From assembly GCF_042242105.1 (NCBI RefSeq), contig NC_092029.1, positions 8,681,885 through 8,745,884 of the forward strand: a stretch of DNA of 64,000 nucleotides, in the 5' to 3' direction. Below the pieces are notes generated by a model, which did not search any database, was not told the DNA's origin, and saw nothing but the letters and a program-made list of their open reading frames with translations. Below are positions 9,861 to 23,095 of this stretch, in pieces. The stretch's first letter is position 1. Each line of letters opens with the position of its first letter. This stretch comes from Pempheris klunzingeri (lineage: Eukaryota > Chordata > Actinopteri > Acropomatiformes > Pempheridae). A program made the translations under genes and the position numbers.

Positions 9861-12289
9861 TGACCTGCTGTGACATGCTATGAGACAGGCAGATTCATGT
9901 CATGGAAACAGAGACTGTATTTAGATTGAACATGTATAGAGCAGCATCTGGTGGGGGGGCATGAGACATGTGGTGCCAAAGTGAAGGACAACAACACACG
10001 AAGAGCAGATACATGAGGTTCACTGGTCTGGCAATGCACTTGATAGGACCAGTCATAATGACCCAGATTACAGCCAGTCAGTCAGTCAGACAGACAGGAG
10101 ACGACACTACTATATGTTTTCAGACACATAGATGCCCTTTAACTCATATGCGCTATCATATCTTGGTTAAATGCCTTCTGTAGCCTACCTCTTCACACTA
10201 CAGAAAATACACACACTGTCTCCAATCCCTCCACAAATAGTCCCGTCATACACGCATCTTTCGCCACCCAGAGGCCCACAGTAGAGCATTGTTGTTGCGT
10301 GGATTATTTATGACCTTGTTTTTGTTGAACAAGGTCGACTGGTTGTGTCCATTAAGTGTATGCAAAAATACACACACATGTATATGTGTATATAAATATA
10401 TATACGGTGTAAATGCAATGGTGTAGTGACTGTATCATTTGAAGAACTTTTAGTATTTGGATTCTGTCCTGCAGCTGTGCATGTTGTGTCTGTACATTAG
10501 TGTACATCAGTATTTCTCACCATTATACTGAGATTCACAGACAGGGTATCTCACTGCTGCAGGAGCCAGGAATGACCTCACTCCTACTGTAACCATCATC
10601 GAGCTCACGCTATTAGAGCCTATCGAGTGACACGCCTCGCTAAGCCTGGTGCTACTGAACCATTTATAACAGCCATGCGTCACGTCATTACTATGATGAC
10701 TTCTGAAATCATAAAGTTAATATTTATGGGTATTCTCCGTGTCTAAATACAGCACCATATGACTGCACAGTCCATTTTTGGTTTGTCATCTATTGTTTCT
10801 GCTATCTAAAGAAGAGTGGGTCAGGTGAGATATAGAAATGGAAAAGAGGAGTGCATGAAGTGTCCTCATTATTATATACACTAAGCTAGAGGTATGTGTA
10901 GTTTTTACACATGGCCAGAAATGTCCTGCAGGAATCAGATCTGTTACTGTCACACTTTGAAGTAGCGCAATCAAGCTGTTAACTGATTTTTCACCGGAGG
11001 TGTCCTCTGAATCATGATGTATGAATGAATGTGTCATTTACATTAATGTAAGACTGACCTTTGCCAATAGAACATTCCCAACACAAGTACTTAAATAAAA
11101 GGCTGTAAAAGGCATGGTGCAGTCATTAATTGCTGTTTATGACAAACTGCAGTACATTATTTATCAGCCTGTGCTACCACACAGTTATATGCACAGTAGT
11201 GATCAGGATTTTGTGGTTTCTGGGTAAACCCAGAGGGTCTAATGCATGTCTTATTATTTCTCTGTGTTGATTCTGTAGTTGATTTTAAGGAGGTTAGATT
11301 GCAGTCATTTATCTGGATTATTCCTCCTCTTTCCTGACAAAGACTGCTTACAGGACCACTTTTAATGTGTTTTTGTTCCTATTTTCAAAGAAAATAACAG
11401 TTTCTTGCCAAGAGTTCTTGAAAAGTTCAGCCTGTATGGTGAACATGAAGCTTGAGCCAATAGCTTAGATAGTATAAAGATTAGAACAAGGAGGAGGAGC
11501 TAAACTGCTAAAAAAGAAATCTGCCCACTGGCGCGTCTTCATTTTGATAAAGAACATATTATAACTTGTTTTTTTAAATTACTCTTTTAGTGTTAATGGA
11601 TAGTGTGAAAAGTTAGGACAAAGCCCTGCAGGCTTCTCTCATCTCATCTTTCCTTTTTCAGAGTAGTCAAGTATACTTCAAACAATTTCTCCCTCTATTT
11701 TAGACAAACAACCATGTGTTTCAATATTTTATTATTGCAACTCCATATTTTATGAGTCAAAGGCTGTAATTCTATTTGTGCCATAATTTGAGTATGAATC
11801 TGAGTACAAAATAGAACTGTAACTGTCATGAGGGTGGGATTTACTGCAGGGCTATGGCTGCATTAGTTTTAGAAACTGAACTTTATAAACTGGCAATTGA
11901 GTGTTGGTGTGGATGTGTGATGGACTGCTCTCATGATAAGTGGGCTTATCGGGGTAATTATCATGCTCATTGTGCTCACTGTGTGTGTGACAGTTGCACC
12001 TCTTCCATTAGCTCTGGCTCTCATTCCAGCCTGTCAGTCCCCTCTGCGGTGCAGAGACACTCCAGGAACATCTGTCTGTTGATCCCACGACTCCAGCTTC
12101 AGTTTACCTTTTATCATGTCAGCCAGTGAGTGTGTGTGTGTGCTCTGTGTAGAGTGAGTGATGGTTTTATCCATCACTAATGTGGAGCGAATGTCTTGCT
12201 TTTTAGTCACAGTAGTGGGGCGGTTCAGTGGATGGCAATGTCAGTCTGGTACTCAACCAGTTGTGCAGACAGATTGATTTCATAAATTT

Positions 12290-12690
12290 ATATAGTAGAT
12301 ATTGCCTTGAATTTTTGTGCACACATTCATAGTCCCCAGAGGATTAACCCTACTGCCTTTGGTGGTCCTGGTGACATTTACGGTTTTAAGTTAAATGTCC
12401 CAATAACTGCTGGATAGCTTACCGTGAAATATGGTACAATGCATGTTCCTGTCAGGCTGCATTTTAGTGATTCCCTGACTTGCTATCTGGTGCTATAATC
12501 AGTTTGAAATGTAATTTTATTCAATATATTGGTTTAGCAAATGTTAAATCATGATGGCAAACATGGTAATCATTATTCCTGCTAGAAACATCAGCATGTT
12601 AATGTTGTCACATGTTGGCATGCTGACATTAGCCTTTAGCTAAAGTTAGTATAGCCTCATGCAGCTGGTCGTTTGGCTGCAGACGTTAAG
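12290..12690. repeat. Fish interspersed repeat, longest copy in the window
   Basis: Blocks such as CATTCATAGTCCCCAGAGGA, CCTGGTGACATTTACGG and AATAACTGCTGGATAG, ending in GCATGCTGACATTAGCC words, appear in the order I recall for an abundant non-autonomous percomorph repeat. Related fragments lie at 9.3, 9.6 and 25.6 kb. Confidence 0.65.
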
Positions 12691-15071
12691 TCTTATTGTT
12701 CAATGCACTTTATTACGTGTGTGTGTGTATGTGTGTGCATGCTTGTGTGAGTTGAACATGTTTGCACGGACCATAGGCCAGACGGTGGGTCATGTAGTCG
12801 CTCCCAGCTGACCACTCCACTGAAACCAAATTAAAATTGGTCATTCGTCACACAATAAATAGACCACTATAGTCACCTCTGCCGGGCAACACCAGCTAAT
12901 CCCACGAGAGCGCCCCGTTCTTGTTTTGAAAGGCGAGCCTCGCGGGTTGTCTTTCAAAGTGGAGATATTTGGGCCCCATTCTATTTTAATGGAGAGGTCT
13001 GAAATTCTCAAGAACTCTTTAGGGTCCCCCTGCCTGTCCTTGATGGTCCCACCTCTTGTACCGCCACACTCATCATCTGGCATTTGAGATGGCCATTTCA
13101 ATGCATGGGCGCAGACACACTGACAGTTCGGACATGTGGACGAAGATAGAGCGAGCAGGACCGTGACACTCGCTACATCCCAGCAGATGTGACGTTTTGT
13201 ACTTTGTAGTTAAAGTAGGTGAAAAATGGAAGTGTGGAGTAGTTGGATTTAAAACTACACCTATGCTCTAACAGGGTTGACCCCTAAATTCATAATTTAA
13301 GCCATCAACACTTGTGGTGTGGGTGAACAACAGCTTGGGAATCCATGTTGTCCCGTTACTGATACAGCTGTTCTAAAGGAATAGACTCAGCAACTGTTGT
13401 AGCTATGTGAATCTGACAGAAGCCTCACTTGCCTTGATCTTATTTAATATCATCTAATCGTATCTTTAAAGTCATCAAGGAATTATTTAATTCTATATTT
13501 GATATATTTGAGATACAAAGAGTGAGCGCTCCTTGTGTTTAAGGGACACTAAATTGTATTTTGATGTCAGGCCTCCATCCAAATTTTGTACGAAACATCT
13601 GAAAGAACATTCAACACCAAAACATCATGACAAGGCCTCAAAGCAGGTGTCCATCTTGTCAGCTTGTTTGTGAAGCCACACACTCACATGTTAAGTGCAG
13701 GTGGATGCCAGTGAGGGAGCATCCTTTTAAAGCAGAATAAAAATGCAAACACTGTAGAACTTGAAAGTGCACTAAAATGCATGTTGTTTGAGACATGCAA
13801 ACGTCTCTGGACTGTTAAGTTTTAACAAGAAAAAATGCAATGCAAAGAGAAGGAAGGAGCCTGTTAAACGGCTGTAAAACAGCTCAGTTCCGTGTCGTCC
13901 GGTCCGCTTTACGTTTAACCTCAGGAACAGGATGGTCCTGTCACTCTGCTATTCACATTTTTGTGAGACACACACATACAAGTGGCAGTTAACCATCTAT
14001 TTTGAGTCTGTCGCAGTAGCAACTGACACATGCTGAGGATTTTAGTGTAGACCCCCGAGCCCAGCTCCAATGAATTGAGGGGCTTGTCAGGAACGAGATG
14101 CAGCGCAGGGCCAGAGGGCACAGGACAGGGGACAGGTGGATGTGGGCGAGAAGACGAAGGAAGGAGCGTGAGATTCACACGTGCCTCCCGACAACTAAGA
14201 AGACATTATGTCAGCCACCAGGGGCTTATTCAGACAGATGTAACACTCATATTCACACATGCATAGAAGCTTGCTTACATGAATAGAGGCCTCTAAGTCT
14301 GCCTAACAACTAGTGTTCACTGTGCTCTGTAAGAGAACTTAAACCCAGGTGTAGTCTGTAACCCTAACCCTATGTAGTAGAAGAAATTTAGATAACTGAG
14401 ATTATTCTTTGTAAAAGTACTTTACTCTTTGTAAGTAAAAAAATATGAAATGCACATATCTATGCAAGCAAAGTATGGCCGTGGCTGCAAGAAATGATTT
14501 TACAATGTTACCATAACATCACAAGTTAGTTTTTTCAATACCTCAGAATAGAGGAGTTGTTTTCTCAATTATTCTCTTATTTCTATAAGAAAACGAAAGG
14601 TTGTTTTCCTTAATATAACAAATTTTGTAGTCTCAAATTATTTGTCAACAGCAGGCTTAGCGAACTCAAATCAGCTCTGATTTGAGCTGATAACATCAAA
14701 TCCAAGACAGGCGATATAAAAAGCTGTTTTTCTCACAGCAGACATGACTTATCACTGTAGGACTATTTACATTGATGAGGGCTCAGTTCCATTAAAAGTC
14801 CCAGTCAGCTATTCCACTTTTATTATGTTCATGGTTATTAATTGCACCTGTGCTTTTCTGCTATTGCATGTCAATATAAAATGTCTGCTGCAAAAAAAGG
14901 CCTATTTATAACACTGATACCCTGATGTCTCCTGGCACTGTACTTTAAAATTAAGACTGATGAGCTATTATTGTTTTAACAGAGGGGTGATCACCACCAC
15001 TATTGGTTCACGTCTTTGGTGACATCACAGGACACAAATGCATGTGGGTGTCCTCTTATGTCGGGGCTGGC

Positions 15072-15093
15072 CACACACACACACACACACACT
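15072..15093. repeat. (CA)n microsatellite
   Basis: Uninterrupted CA dinucleotides, about 11 units, in intergenic DNA. Confidence 0.9.
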
Positions 15094-17018
15094 CCAGTAA
15101 CTCATTCAAAAGGGCATATCAGCACCCTTACAATGATCAAAGTCATAAGGACAGATGCTGAGGCTCTACATCAGTACAGATGTACAGTTGGTAATATATC
15201 TTCATAAATGTGGATATATGAGTTGTGCAGGATTCCTGTACATTGGGAGCACCTGCACACAAAAGCATTATGTAAAGGTTGTGTAACCCATTAGAGTCCT
15301 AGAAGTTTTCTGTGCTGTGATGCAAAACTTTTGATGGGTGTTACGTCCTCCAGGGTCAGAGTTTGTGCGTTAACTTCGCCTGCTGACGTCACAGGAGCCA
15401 TGGCTACAGTTCAGCTGTCTGCTCTTGTGTTCCCTTTCTTTCTCTGTCTGTCATCTGTCTGTCTGTGCTCTCATGAATAGCCTGTCCAGTAGAGAACATG
15501 CTGTGCCAAGCTCTGCCATGCCGTGTCTGCTTGCAGTCAGGGAAGCGGGGAAGACAGGAGTAGAGGGCAAAGGAGCAGGAGGAGGAAACGTATACACCAA
15601 AGAATGTATCTTCTGTACACTTTATACTGCAGGCCTCCAGTTATATCATGCAGACAGCAGCTTGCCAAGAGTTAGCAGGGGGTTTGATGAGGACAGAGGA
15701 GTGGTGGCCAACAGGACGCCTTGTTAAAATACCCTCATCTGGCCCAAGTAGGTGCCAACCTGTAAGATAGGCTCACATTTACACACACACACACACTCAC
15801 ACACAAACGGAGAGGATAGACAGGGAGAGACAAGAAGAAAAAGAGGTTACTGCAGAGAAGCAGATAGGGAAAGTGGACGGTCTTAAAACCAGTAAGGGTG
15901 GAAATAAAAAGGGAGAAATCATTATTTGACCAAAAACAGTGTAGAAAATTGACTAATGGATAGATTTGATGGCAGGACAAAGCCCTGCCATCAAGGGGCC
16001 AAACTAAATCCCAAATTTCTCAACATTTGTTTAATATTACATGTTTGATGTTTCATTGGGAGGCAGAAATAGCGATGGACAAGATGAAAGACAGAGAGCT
16101 ACGGAGACAGAGAGAGGAACCAACGCTCCCCTCCTACTTTATTTATACCCCCAAAGACAGCAGGCTAAGATTTCTGGCACCAAAACACACGTCACGCTTG
16201 CTATTTCTGTCTGAGGTGCCACATAGCACCGAGAGGTTGGGTGACAGGGCTGAGGCATCATGGGGCCAAGGGACTTCCGTACACCCACTAAGCCTTTATG
16301 CGACATTTCACACTTTGGCCACCTCTGCCAGAAGGGAGCGTCTCTACGTGAATGTGTGGCAGAGCGTGTGCTTATGTGTGCAGAAAATGCATAGTTTATG
16401 GGAAAACTGCTCGATTCGTGTGCTTGTGTAGTTGAAATTGTGGTCTTGTGTGTGCGGGAGTGTGTGTATGTGAAACTGAGAGTGTGTTTCCTCACCTTCC
16501 ACGGAGCACTATGAGATGTCAGGGAGGCCAGAGGTTGTTGATGCAGTCTTATGAGGCGAGAAACAGAGAGCATGAAAATGATCCCGAATGCTGCGGGATG
16601 TCTGTCTGTGCTGCACACTGGATATCCTGGTATTGATGCATCAGTGCTCTTGATTACTTATATTCAGTGTGACAAATGGCTCTAAAAATATAATTAAATC
16701 TATATAATCTAAGCTCTCTGTCATACATGAGCCTCTAAAATCACTGTGTGTAGAGTAAAATCATGAGTAGTCCCTCAGGTATGTTTGAACCAGTTGATGT
16801 GTTGAAGTTGGTGGGCAGTTAGCTCATTTGCAACGGCGACTGACACTACTTGAGCTGCCACTGCGCTGGCATGCAGGGAGCTGCTAGTGTCAGATATCCA
16901 TAGACTTGACATGCAGTAAATCATCAACACCATGAAATATGACCGATCATTAATAGAACAATACAATGCGATGCTGCAACAGAGAGAGACAGAGTCTTTA
17001 TGTCAAAGCACTGTCATA

Positions 17019-17024
17019 TTTATT
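17019..17024 (-). other. Candidate polyadenylation signal of the KIAA0408-like gene
   Basis: AATAAA on the - strand lies about 560 bases after the stop codon at 17584. It would place the hairpin at 17189-17225 inside the 3' UTR. Confidence 0.45.
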
Positions 17025-17188
17025 ACCAAGAAAAAAATACATTAAAGGCATATCATAGTCATTTGTCACAGCTGTTGTTCGAACATCTTAAATATATTAC
17101 TTTGACAATATGATACAGTAAAACACACTGTTGTTGACAGTTAGCAGATTGCTGCTGGGAGCACAGTTGCGAGTTAGTCGGCTCCTAC

Positions 17189-17225
17189 TGGTGGCCAGGT
17201 CGAATTCGATTCAACCTGGCCACCA
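17189..17225 (-). repeat. Perfect 12-bp stem-loop in the presumed 3' UTR
   Basis: TGGTGGCCAGGT (17189-17200) pairs exactly with ACCTGGCCACCA (17214-17225) around a 13-base loop. The stem is GC-rich, unlike the AT-rich surroundings. It lies about 360 bases past the stop codon of the KIAA0408-like gene. Confidence 0.85.
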
Positions 17226-17583
17226 CGAGGATTAAACACATGAGCACGCACCCTCAAACTAGGGCAGCATGCAAAATCTCAGTATACAGAAAACACCTGA
17301 AATTCTATATTAAAAAAAAAAGAGGAAAGTGGATTAGGAGGAACTGCAACAAAGCAATATGCTGATGTGTTGGCAAAGGTTTGGCACAGAAGAAGCAAAA
17401 AGCCACGGCAACACTGGAGAATGTTGAGGATGTGTTTTATATTGAACATTGCATCGAGGTGAAATTAAGCATTTCTTTGTAACTCTTGTAAAGCATTTTG
17501 TCTGACAAAAGTCCTTACTATTTACACAGAGAGAGAGAGTTTTCTTGGAGGAAAGGAACAAGCTCTACTGAAATGGAAAGGTA

Positions 17584-20500
17584 TCACATAATGACAGTCT
17601 CAGTCTGAAGAGAATAGGAAATGGGAGGCCGATGCTTCAGCGCAGGACTTGGGGTTCTGGTCATGGGGCTAGGGGTGCGGGTAAGGGGGCTTGGGGGACG
17701 GTACATTGGGCCTGATGGGGCTGTGATCCTGGCAGTCGGGGTGCGGCTGGCCCATCTGGAGGGAGGTCGCTGGTTGGCTGGCCGTGCTGGACGAGAGAAG
17801 CTCTTCTTAAGTTCGGCTGGGTTTACCTGAACACACATAATGGGACCGGTGTCAGCTTGTACAGTATCAGCACCAGTTTCATTGGTTGCTTTTGCAGAAT
17901 TTAAGTGAATCAAAGTAGCAGTGAAAACCCTACCTGCTGTGGCTCCTGTCTGTAAGCTGTGTGTACTGCTTTGGGACTGGAGCTGTACTCATGTTGGATC
18001 TCCAGCATGTCCAGCAGCTCGATCAGTCCTTCATCCCTCACTCGGCCACAACCTGGAAACTCCTGTCCTGCTAACCCTCCCCTCTGGATCTTCTGAGCTC
18101 CAGAAGAAGCACTTGAGACCCTGTAGTCCATTTTGGGCTCCGCATGCTGGGACGCAGGCTTTCTAGCTCTCTCCCCAAGAGCCAGTCCTCCATCTCTGTC
18201 CGCCCCACTGTTAGCCCTGGGTCTAATCTTTGGGCTCCCGGCCACCTGTGGTCTCCTTTGGGACTGTTGAGGACTCCGCTGGGACCCTTTAGAACCACTG
18301 TAGCCTCCTCTGTGATCCTTGTGGTTCTGTCTACCAGAGTCTGATACTAACCCCCACTCTTGGCTGGGCTCTATCGCTGCTGTCAGCACGTCAGAATCTG
18401 CTTGGCATTTCTGGGTAGGCACGCGCACGGGCGCCCTGCCGGTGGCTGCTGCGGCTCCCAGAGCTCTGCGCTGACAGCCGGGTGTGGGGCACTTTGGCTC
18501 CAGGGCCGGCCCCTGATGGGTCACCACCCCTGATTCGGTGAGCATTTTGCCCTCGTTTTCATGAAGCATGGCTCCAAACTTCCTGAGAACTGAGGGACTG
18601 CTGCACTTCCTATCTCCCAGGACGCCAGCACTGAAGGGCTTCCTGTCCAGAGCGGGAGATTCAGCTTTTGTGATTGGGAGCTGCGAGCGTGGCTGCACAG
18701 TAGGCGTGTCCCTTTGTCCAAGAGGGGGCTTGGAACCTGTGTTTTCTTTGTTGGGGGAACTCTCTCGGCGGGACGAGCTCCTCACGTGAGACACTTGGTT
18801 CTTCCTGTTTTCAGCCTCCTCAAAACTGCCCAAAAACTGCTCCTGACCAACCCTGAACCAAACAAAAATAAGATTAACGGTTGTTTCCCTCACATCACAT
18901 CACTCTTTTAAATGTCCATGAATCCAGGGTGACCTCACTTACCTTTCATTTCCAGAGCTGCTTCTGATCTCATCCTGGTATGCAGGAATGTGCGGGCTCA
19001 CTTTGATTGTGTCACTGAAGCGCTAGGAGAGATGGGAAATATATATTTAAAAAACCATCCGACATCAATCTCCACATACTATATTTAAAAGCTTTTAACT
19101 AGAATGAGCTACTTCAGGATCACTGGCAAGCTTTCGTTTACTGTACCTTACCAAAACTGAACCTCTCCTGACCCTTGATCATCACTCGATATAGCACTGC
19201 TAAAACTAAGCTGATCTACTGTACTTCAATGTTAGCGGCGCACGTGGCTTTTCATGTGGACTAGGGAACGTCTTGACTGCTTTGTCAGGAGTTAGGAAAG
19301 TGCACGGGTTGGGAAAGACCGCTGTAAAAGTATGTGAGGCTTACTCCTATCTGGTAACCTGTGTGTGTAAGCAGACTTGAAGGAACCAGCTAACTGTAAT
19401 CAATATCTTCCTGACTGAACCCCTGCTTTGACTCATATCATATCCAACTATCTGGTTTCGTGGTGTCAACAGAATGAGGCATAAGGCAGGGAAATGATAA
19501 GAATTGCCTTCACTTACCACATGGCGAGCTCCATTGTTCTTTCGACTCATTTGCTTCTCCTGCACCAGATAATCCTGCAATAAGTCTCCGATCTCTGAAA
19601 CGCCGCTGCTGTGACAGTAAGCGTAACCATTCTGATGACTCACAGGGTAGCTGTACCCATTGGGGCTATAGTTACAGCCGTTACTATAGTGATGTGGCAC
19701 AGTAATAGCTCCAGAGTGATTCTTGCTGTGATGGCCCGGCGCAAAAAGACCATTACCATGGTGCCCTCGGCCACACTCCAACTCGCCGCCATTTTTCTGG
19801 TTGTCAGTAGTGATATCGTTTGCTCCTCTGCGGGCCTGAACTTCACAGTACAACTGAAAAATAAAAACAGAGGAAAACATAAATAACTCCCTGCTGATTT
19901 CCTGTTAATTAATTAGTGTTTTATTCCTCAAATACCGAGCCCGATAATCTGCGTTTCTACACACGCATATTGTAAACACCTTCATGCAAAACACGACAGG
20001 AACTGTGTTTAGACAACAAACAAGTCCTATAATTATCGTAAAATCATTGCACAGCCAAACCTATATTTATGATCAGCACATGTTATTCCACTTTGCACAA
20101 GCATCTGTTTCCCATTGCAACTTTTAATACTTCCTTTAGTATCCACTTTCAGACTCTGTGTGTGTGTGTGTGTTCAGCATGTCTGTCAGTGCTTCAGAGT
20201 TTAATTAGCTTGTTAACATTTGTCTGTATCATTGCTCCAACAAGGCCATGAGGTTGAGTCAGTCGCTGCACTGCCAACAGTTTATTATGGTGCACAGGCG
20301 GACACGCATGCACACACACACACACTCATTACACCAATTAACACACACTCAAGGGATTACAGAAGCATAACCTGGAAACAAAACCATTAACATGTTCACA
20401 CACTCCAGTGTAACATGTGTGAGTAAAATGGTGTATTTGAGGCCAACCAACTTTGGACAATTGTTAAACTCTTAAGAAAGTCTTAGTGATTCTATGCAGC

Positions 20501-20923
20501 TGAATTTCTCTGTTTCTTGTAAAGTCATAAATGGCTTCTACAGTTAAAGATACAGGACAGAATTAACCATGAAAACAAGCTACTTTAATTTAAACTCTAC
20601 ATTTCTGTATCCGTTGGTGCACGATTGTACAATAGAGATCAATCAGAGGAGAAAGGAAAAAATGTATTAAACTGACATTGGTGTGTAAGAGATTTTTCTG
20701 AGATTTCAGGTAAAAAGTCAGCTTGAGATAATCATTTTTGGATATTTTTGTCCACTCATTATTATATATGAAATCTTACCTCTTCGATTTTTCTCTGGAT
20801 GTCCTGCAGCTGGTCTTCCCATTCCTGCATCTCTGAGTCAAAGTTGTCCATCAGCTCAGGCCTCTCTTGCCCCCATCCCCGGCCGCTGTGTTCCAGCCCC
20901 CGCTCCAGATCAATGGCTGCCAT
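17584..20923 (-). CDS. KIAA0408-like coiled-coil protein, five coding exons
   Basis: Coding exons on the - strand are 20923-20780, 19853-19518, 19022-18943, 18852-17934 and 17826-17584, joining in frame into 573 residues. The start ATG sits in a good context after an acceptor near 21051. Residues 20-48 (RPELMDNFDSEMQEWEDQLQ, then DIQRKIEE) and the next exon's LYCEVQARRG match the N-terminus of mammalian KIAA0408, and are likely coiled coil. Exon 2 is rich in Asn, Gly, Tyr and His and ends in EIGDLLQDYLVQEKQMSRKN. Exon 3 encodes RFSDTIKVSPHIPAYQDEIR. Exon 4 is a long, polar, probably disordered region with IELLDMLEIQHEYSSSPK near its end. The last exon repeats RTPSP and ends PPISYSLQTETVIM. 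Function is not known to me; no catalytic motif is visible. It sits directly downstream of soga3 on the same strand, as in mammals. Confidence 0.85.
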
Positions 20924-21050
20924 GACGCAGGGCGCTCGATATCCAGAGGCCTTTTTAAACGGCAATTTCCCCTTTCTCCTGTTTCACTTTCCTGTCAGAG
21001 GTCACTGTCAGCTGCCAGCGAGGGACAAAAGGATCGATAGCCTGGAAACA
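20780..21050 (-). other. First coding exon of the KIAA0408-like gene with 5' UTR
   Basis: The acceptor TTTATAG on the - strand starts the exon at 21050. The coding start is ATG at 20923, and the donor GTAAGA follows 20780. The longer open frame upstream begins with TTG, not ATG, and was not used. Confidence 0.6.
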
Positions 21051-22080
21051 CTATAAAGACAAAATGCAGGGGAGAAAAAGAGGGTTGGCATAATTTTTAA
21101 AGAACCAAACAAATCCTACTTTCAGCTTATTTTCTCTCTATTTCTTTGTCACTCAGTCCCTCATTTTTCTTAGGCAACTGACCATTCTTTACAATGCTTG
21201 AATTAGAGTTCTGTTACTTGTCTCTGCTGCTTAAATGACTCGTTATGTTGGACACTCTCTGCCCTCACCAAGGTCAGGCATTCATGGGTGTCAGGTCCAA
21301 AATTCACTGGCATGTACTGTGAGCCTACCTATACAGCACGTGTGGATGCAAGTATTGCATGACAGCATTGGAGGTGTTGAGACTCGTGGTCACTTTGACC
21401 TCCAGCCTGCCTCTGTACGCCTTGCGACACGAGAGGAGAAACTTAACCTAACCTCTGGGTTTCAAATGCAGGGTTCAAAGTCAAAGTCTTGTCAAGTCGT
21501 ATCTTAGAAGTATAATCAAGGTTGTGCCTCAGGTGTTTCCCCAAACCCTGTAAATGTGACCTGGTCAATAATGGGACCGATTCACTACATACTGCGTCAG
21601 CTCCTATCAAGTAAACTAAGTCAACCAGGGTTTTGTTGTTGTTGTTGTTGAATGTGACAAGCATCCTGGTCGAAAGTGCCCTTATGTACCAGCCACTTCC
21701 CTCCCATGTGTGATGCAAGAGTAGGGATATTAATAATCTTGTAACTATGCATAGTAATCTGGCTGCACGACCTGTGCGCATTGGAGAGGGACAGAGTGAG
21801 TGTATGTGTGTCACTGGCACAGAAAATTTTAAAAAAAGATGCACATACAAAATATAATATACGATATACAATATAAAATAAATATGGTTAAAAATGAAAT
21901 GAAGAAAAAACAAATTTTAAAAAAATCACCATGAGGATAAACATGACGACAGAGCAACTTCAGCTTTTGCCATCCTTGCTGTCTACGATGTAAAATGTTC
22001 AGCCCGTAGAGTTAAATTAAAATTATATCGCTCCATTTTGCACTAAACCATAATAACCACATAATTACAGCTGTCCTTAC

Positions 22081-22345
22081 CTGGCTGAACACTAAAGTTT
22101 TCACTGCCCTCCGGTAAAAATCCTCAGTCTGCTCTAGTCCCTGCGCGCTGTGCGCTCTGTCCTCTCCAACACATCCACTCCCCTCGTCGCCAAGGTGCCA
22201 AGTCCCCTCTCTCCTGTGGATCCCTCGCTTTTCCTCCTCTGTGTTACGTAAAACCCCGCGGACTCGGATTTAAAGGGCCCCCTTCTTCTAGTCACGCCTC
22301 GGTGTCGGGGTTAAGTCCGGAGCGTCGATCTTAAAGGGTAAACAA
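22081..22345 (-). promoter_or_regulatory. Probable 5' UTR exon and TATA-containing promoter of the KIAA0408-like gene
   Basis: On the - strand a clean donor (CCAG before GTAAGGAC) ends an exon at 22081. The upstream DNA is GC-rich, and GGTATAAAGG occurs at 22371-22380 as a possible TATA box, about 30 bases before the suggested left edge at 22345. No open frame is present. The transcription start is inferred. Confidence 0.4.
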
Positions 22346-23070
22346 CTCCTGTTCCAGCCGGGGTACCCAGCCTTTATACCGCTCCCCAGTGTTTACGTGA
22401 GCGCGCCATTGGAGCCGGGATCATGTGTCATAATGTCAAATTTATTCCAGCATTTGAAGTCTCCATGGGACAACTGTCGTCACCAGCATCCTGGCTAAAA
22501 TTACCGGGGCTCACGGAGAGAGGGAAAGTGTTTACATAGCTATTTCAGCTGCTGCAATCTCCCGGCCAATAAGCTTCTCTGTTGCTACTCTGCTTTAGGA
22601 TGCTTGGGCAGATTTTGTCTTGTGACCATGTCCGACTGCAAATCTTTTTTTTTTTTCAAGGGATGCCAAATGGACGTGGGTGACACATTGAGTAATAATG
22701 TGTCACAGTCAATTATATCTTTATTGAAGGTAGTCACGAAAAGGAAACTGCAAGATGGATGCCTGGCATGTTTGGCAAAATGTCAGGCATTTTCTTTTAT
22801 TCTACAGAGACTTTCAATGTCATCTAAGTTCGAGTGGCATTTTTATTGTTTTACAATCATTTCTGGCACATTTTGCAGAATGCTAACCAATACAAATATC
22901 ACAGGTTTCAGATACTGTGTGTAAATTTAGCAAAAGAGCAAAATGTGTGAAACATACAATATCCTGGAGTAACCAGAACCTGTGACTGTGCTCCTGACTC
23001 ATCCTGCTGCAGTGACGCCTGTAGACAGTTGCTACTGTTCATCTGCCACACCATCAGTTACTAATGCCTG

Positions 23071-23095
23071 CCCCCCCCCCCCCCCCCCCCCCCCC
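23071..23095. repeat. Poly-C tract of 25 bases
   Basis: Twenty-five C in a row. The G-rich strand could fold into a quadruplex, and the length is likely to vary between copies and to be misread in sequencing. Confidence 0.95.

Larger units (their letters stand above)
7700..16980. other. Gene-free interval between rnf146 and the KIAA0408-like gene
   Basis: No open frame here joins into a recognisable protein on either strand. The interval holds fish interspersed repeats (near 9.3-9.9 and 12.3-12.7 kb) and CA microsatellites near 15.07 and 15.78 kb. A 10-bp palindrome lies at 14665-14686, and there are AT-rich stretches that might be conserved non-coding elements. In mammals ECHDC1 lies in this position; I found no exon of it. 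Confidence 0.6.

Noticed and set aside
12841-13101. GC-richer open frame of 86 codons on the - strand, at first suspected to be coding or rRNA-derived
   Set aside because: The protein reads as no family I know, has no splice context, and the DNA did not match the 18S or 28S segments I could recall.
14665-14686. 10-bp palindrome CTCAAATCAG/CTGATTTGAG
   Set aside because: Arms of this size are expected by chance a few times in 64 kb; no supporting context.
15425-16618. Cluster of open frames of 100-159 codons on both strands
   Set aside because: Low-complexity compositions, no motif, no consistent splice sites.
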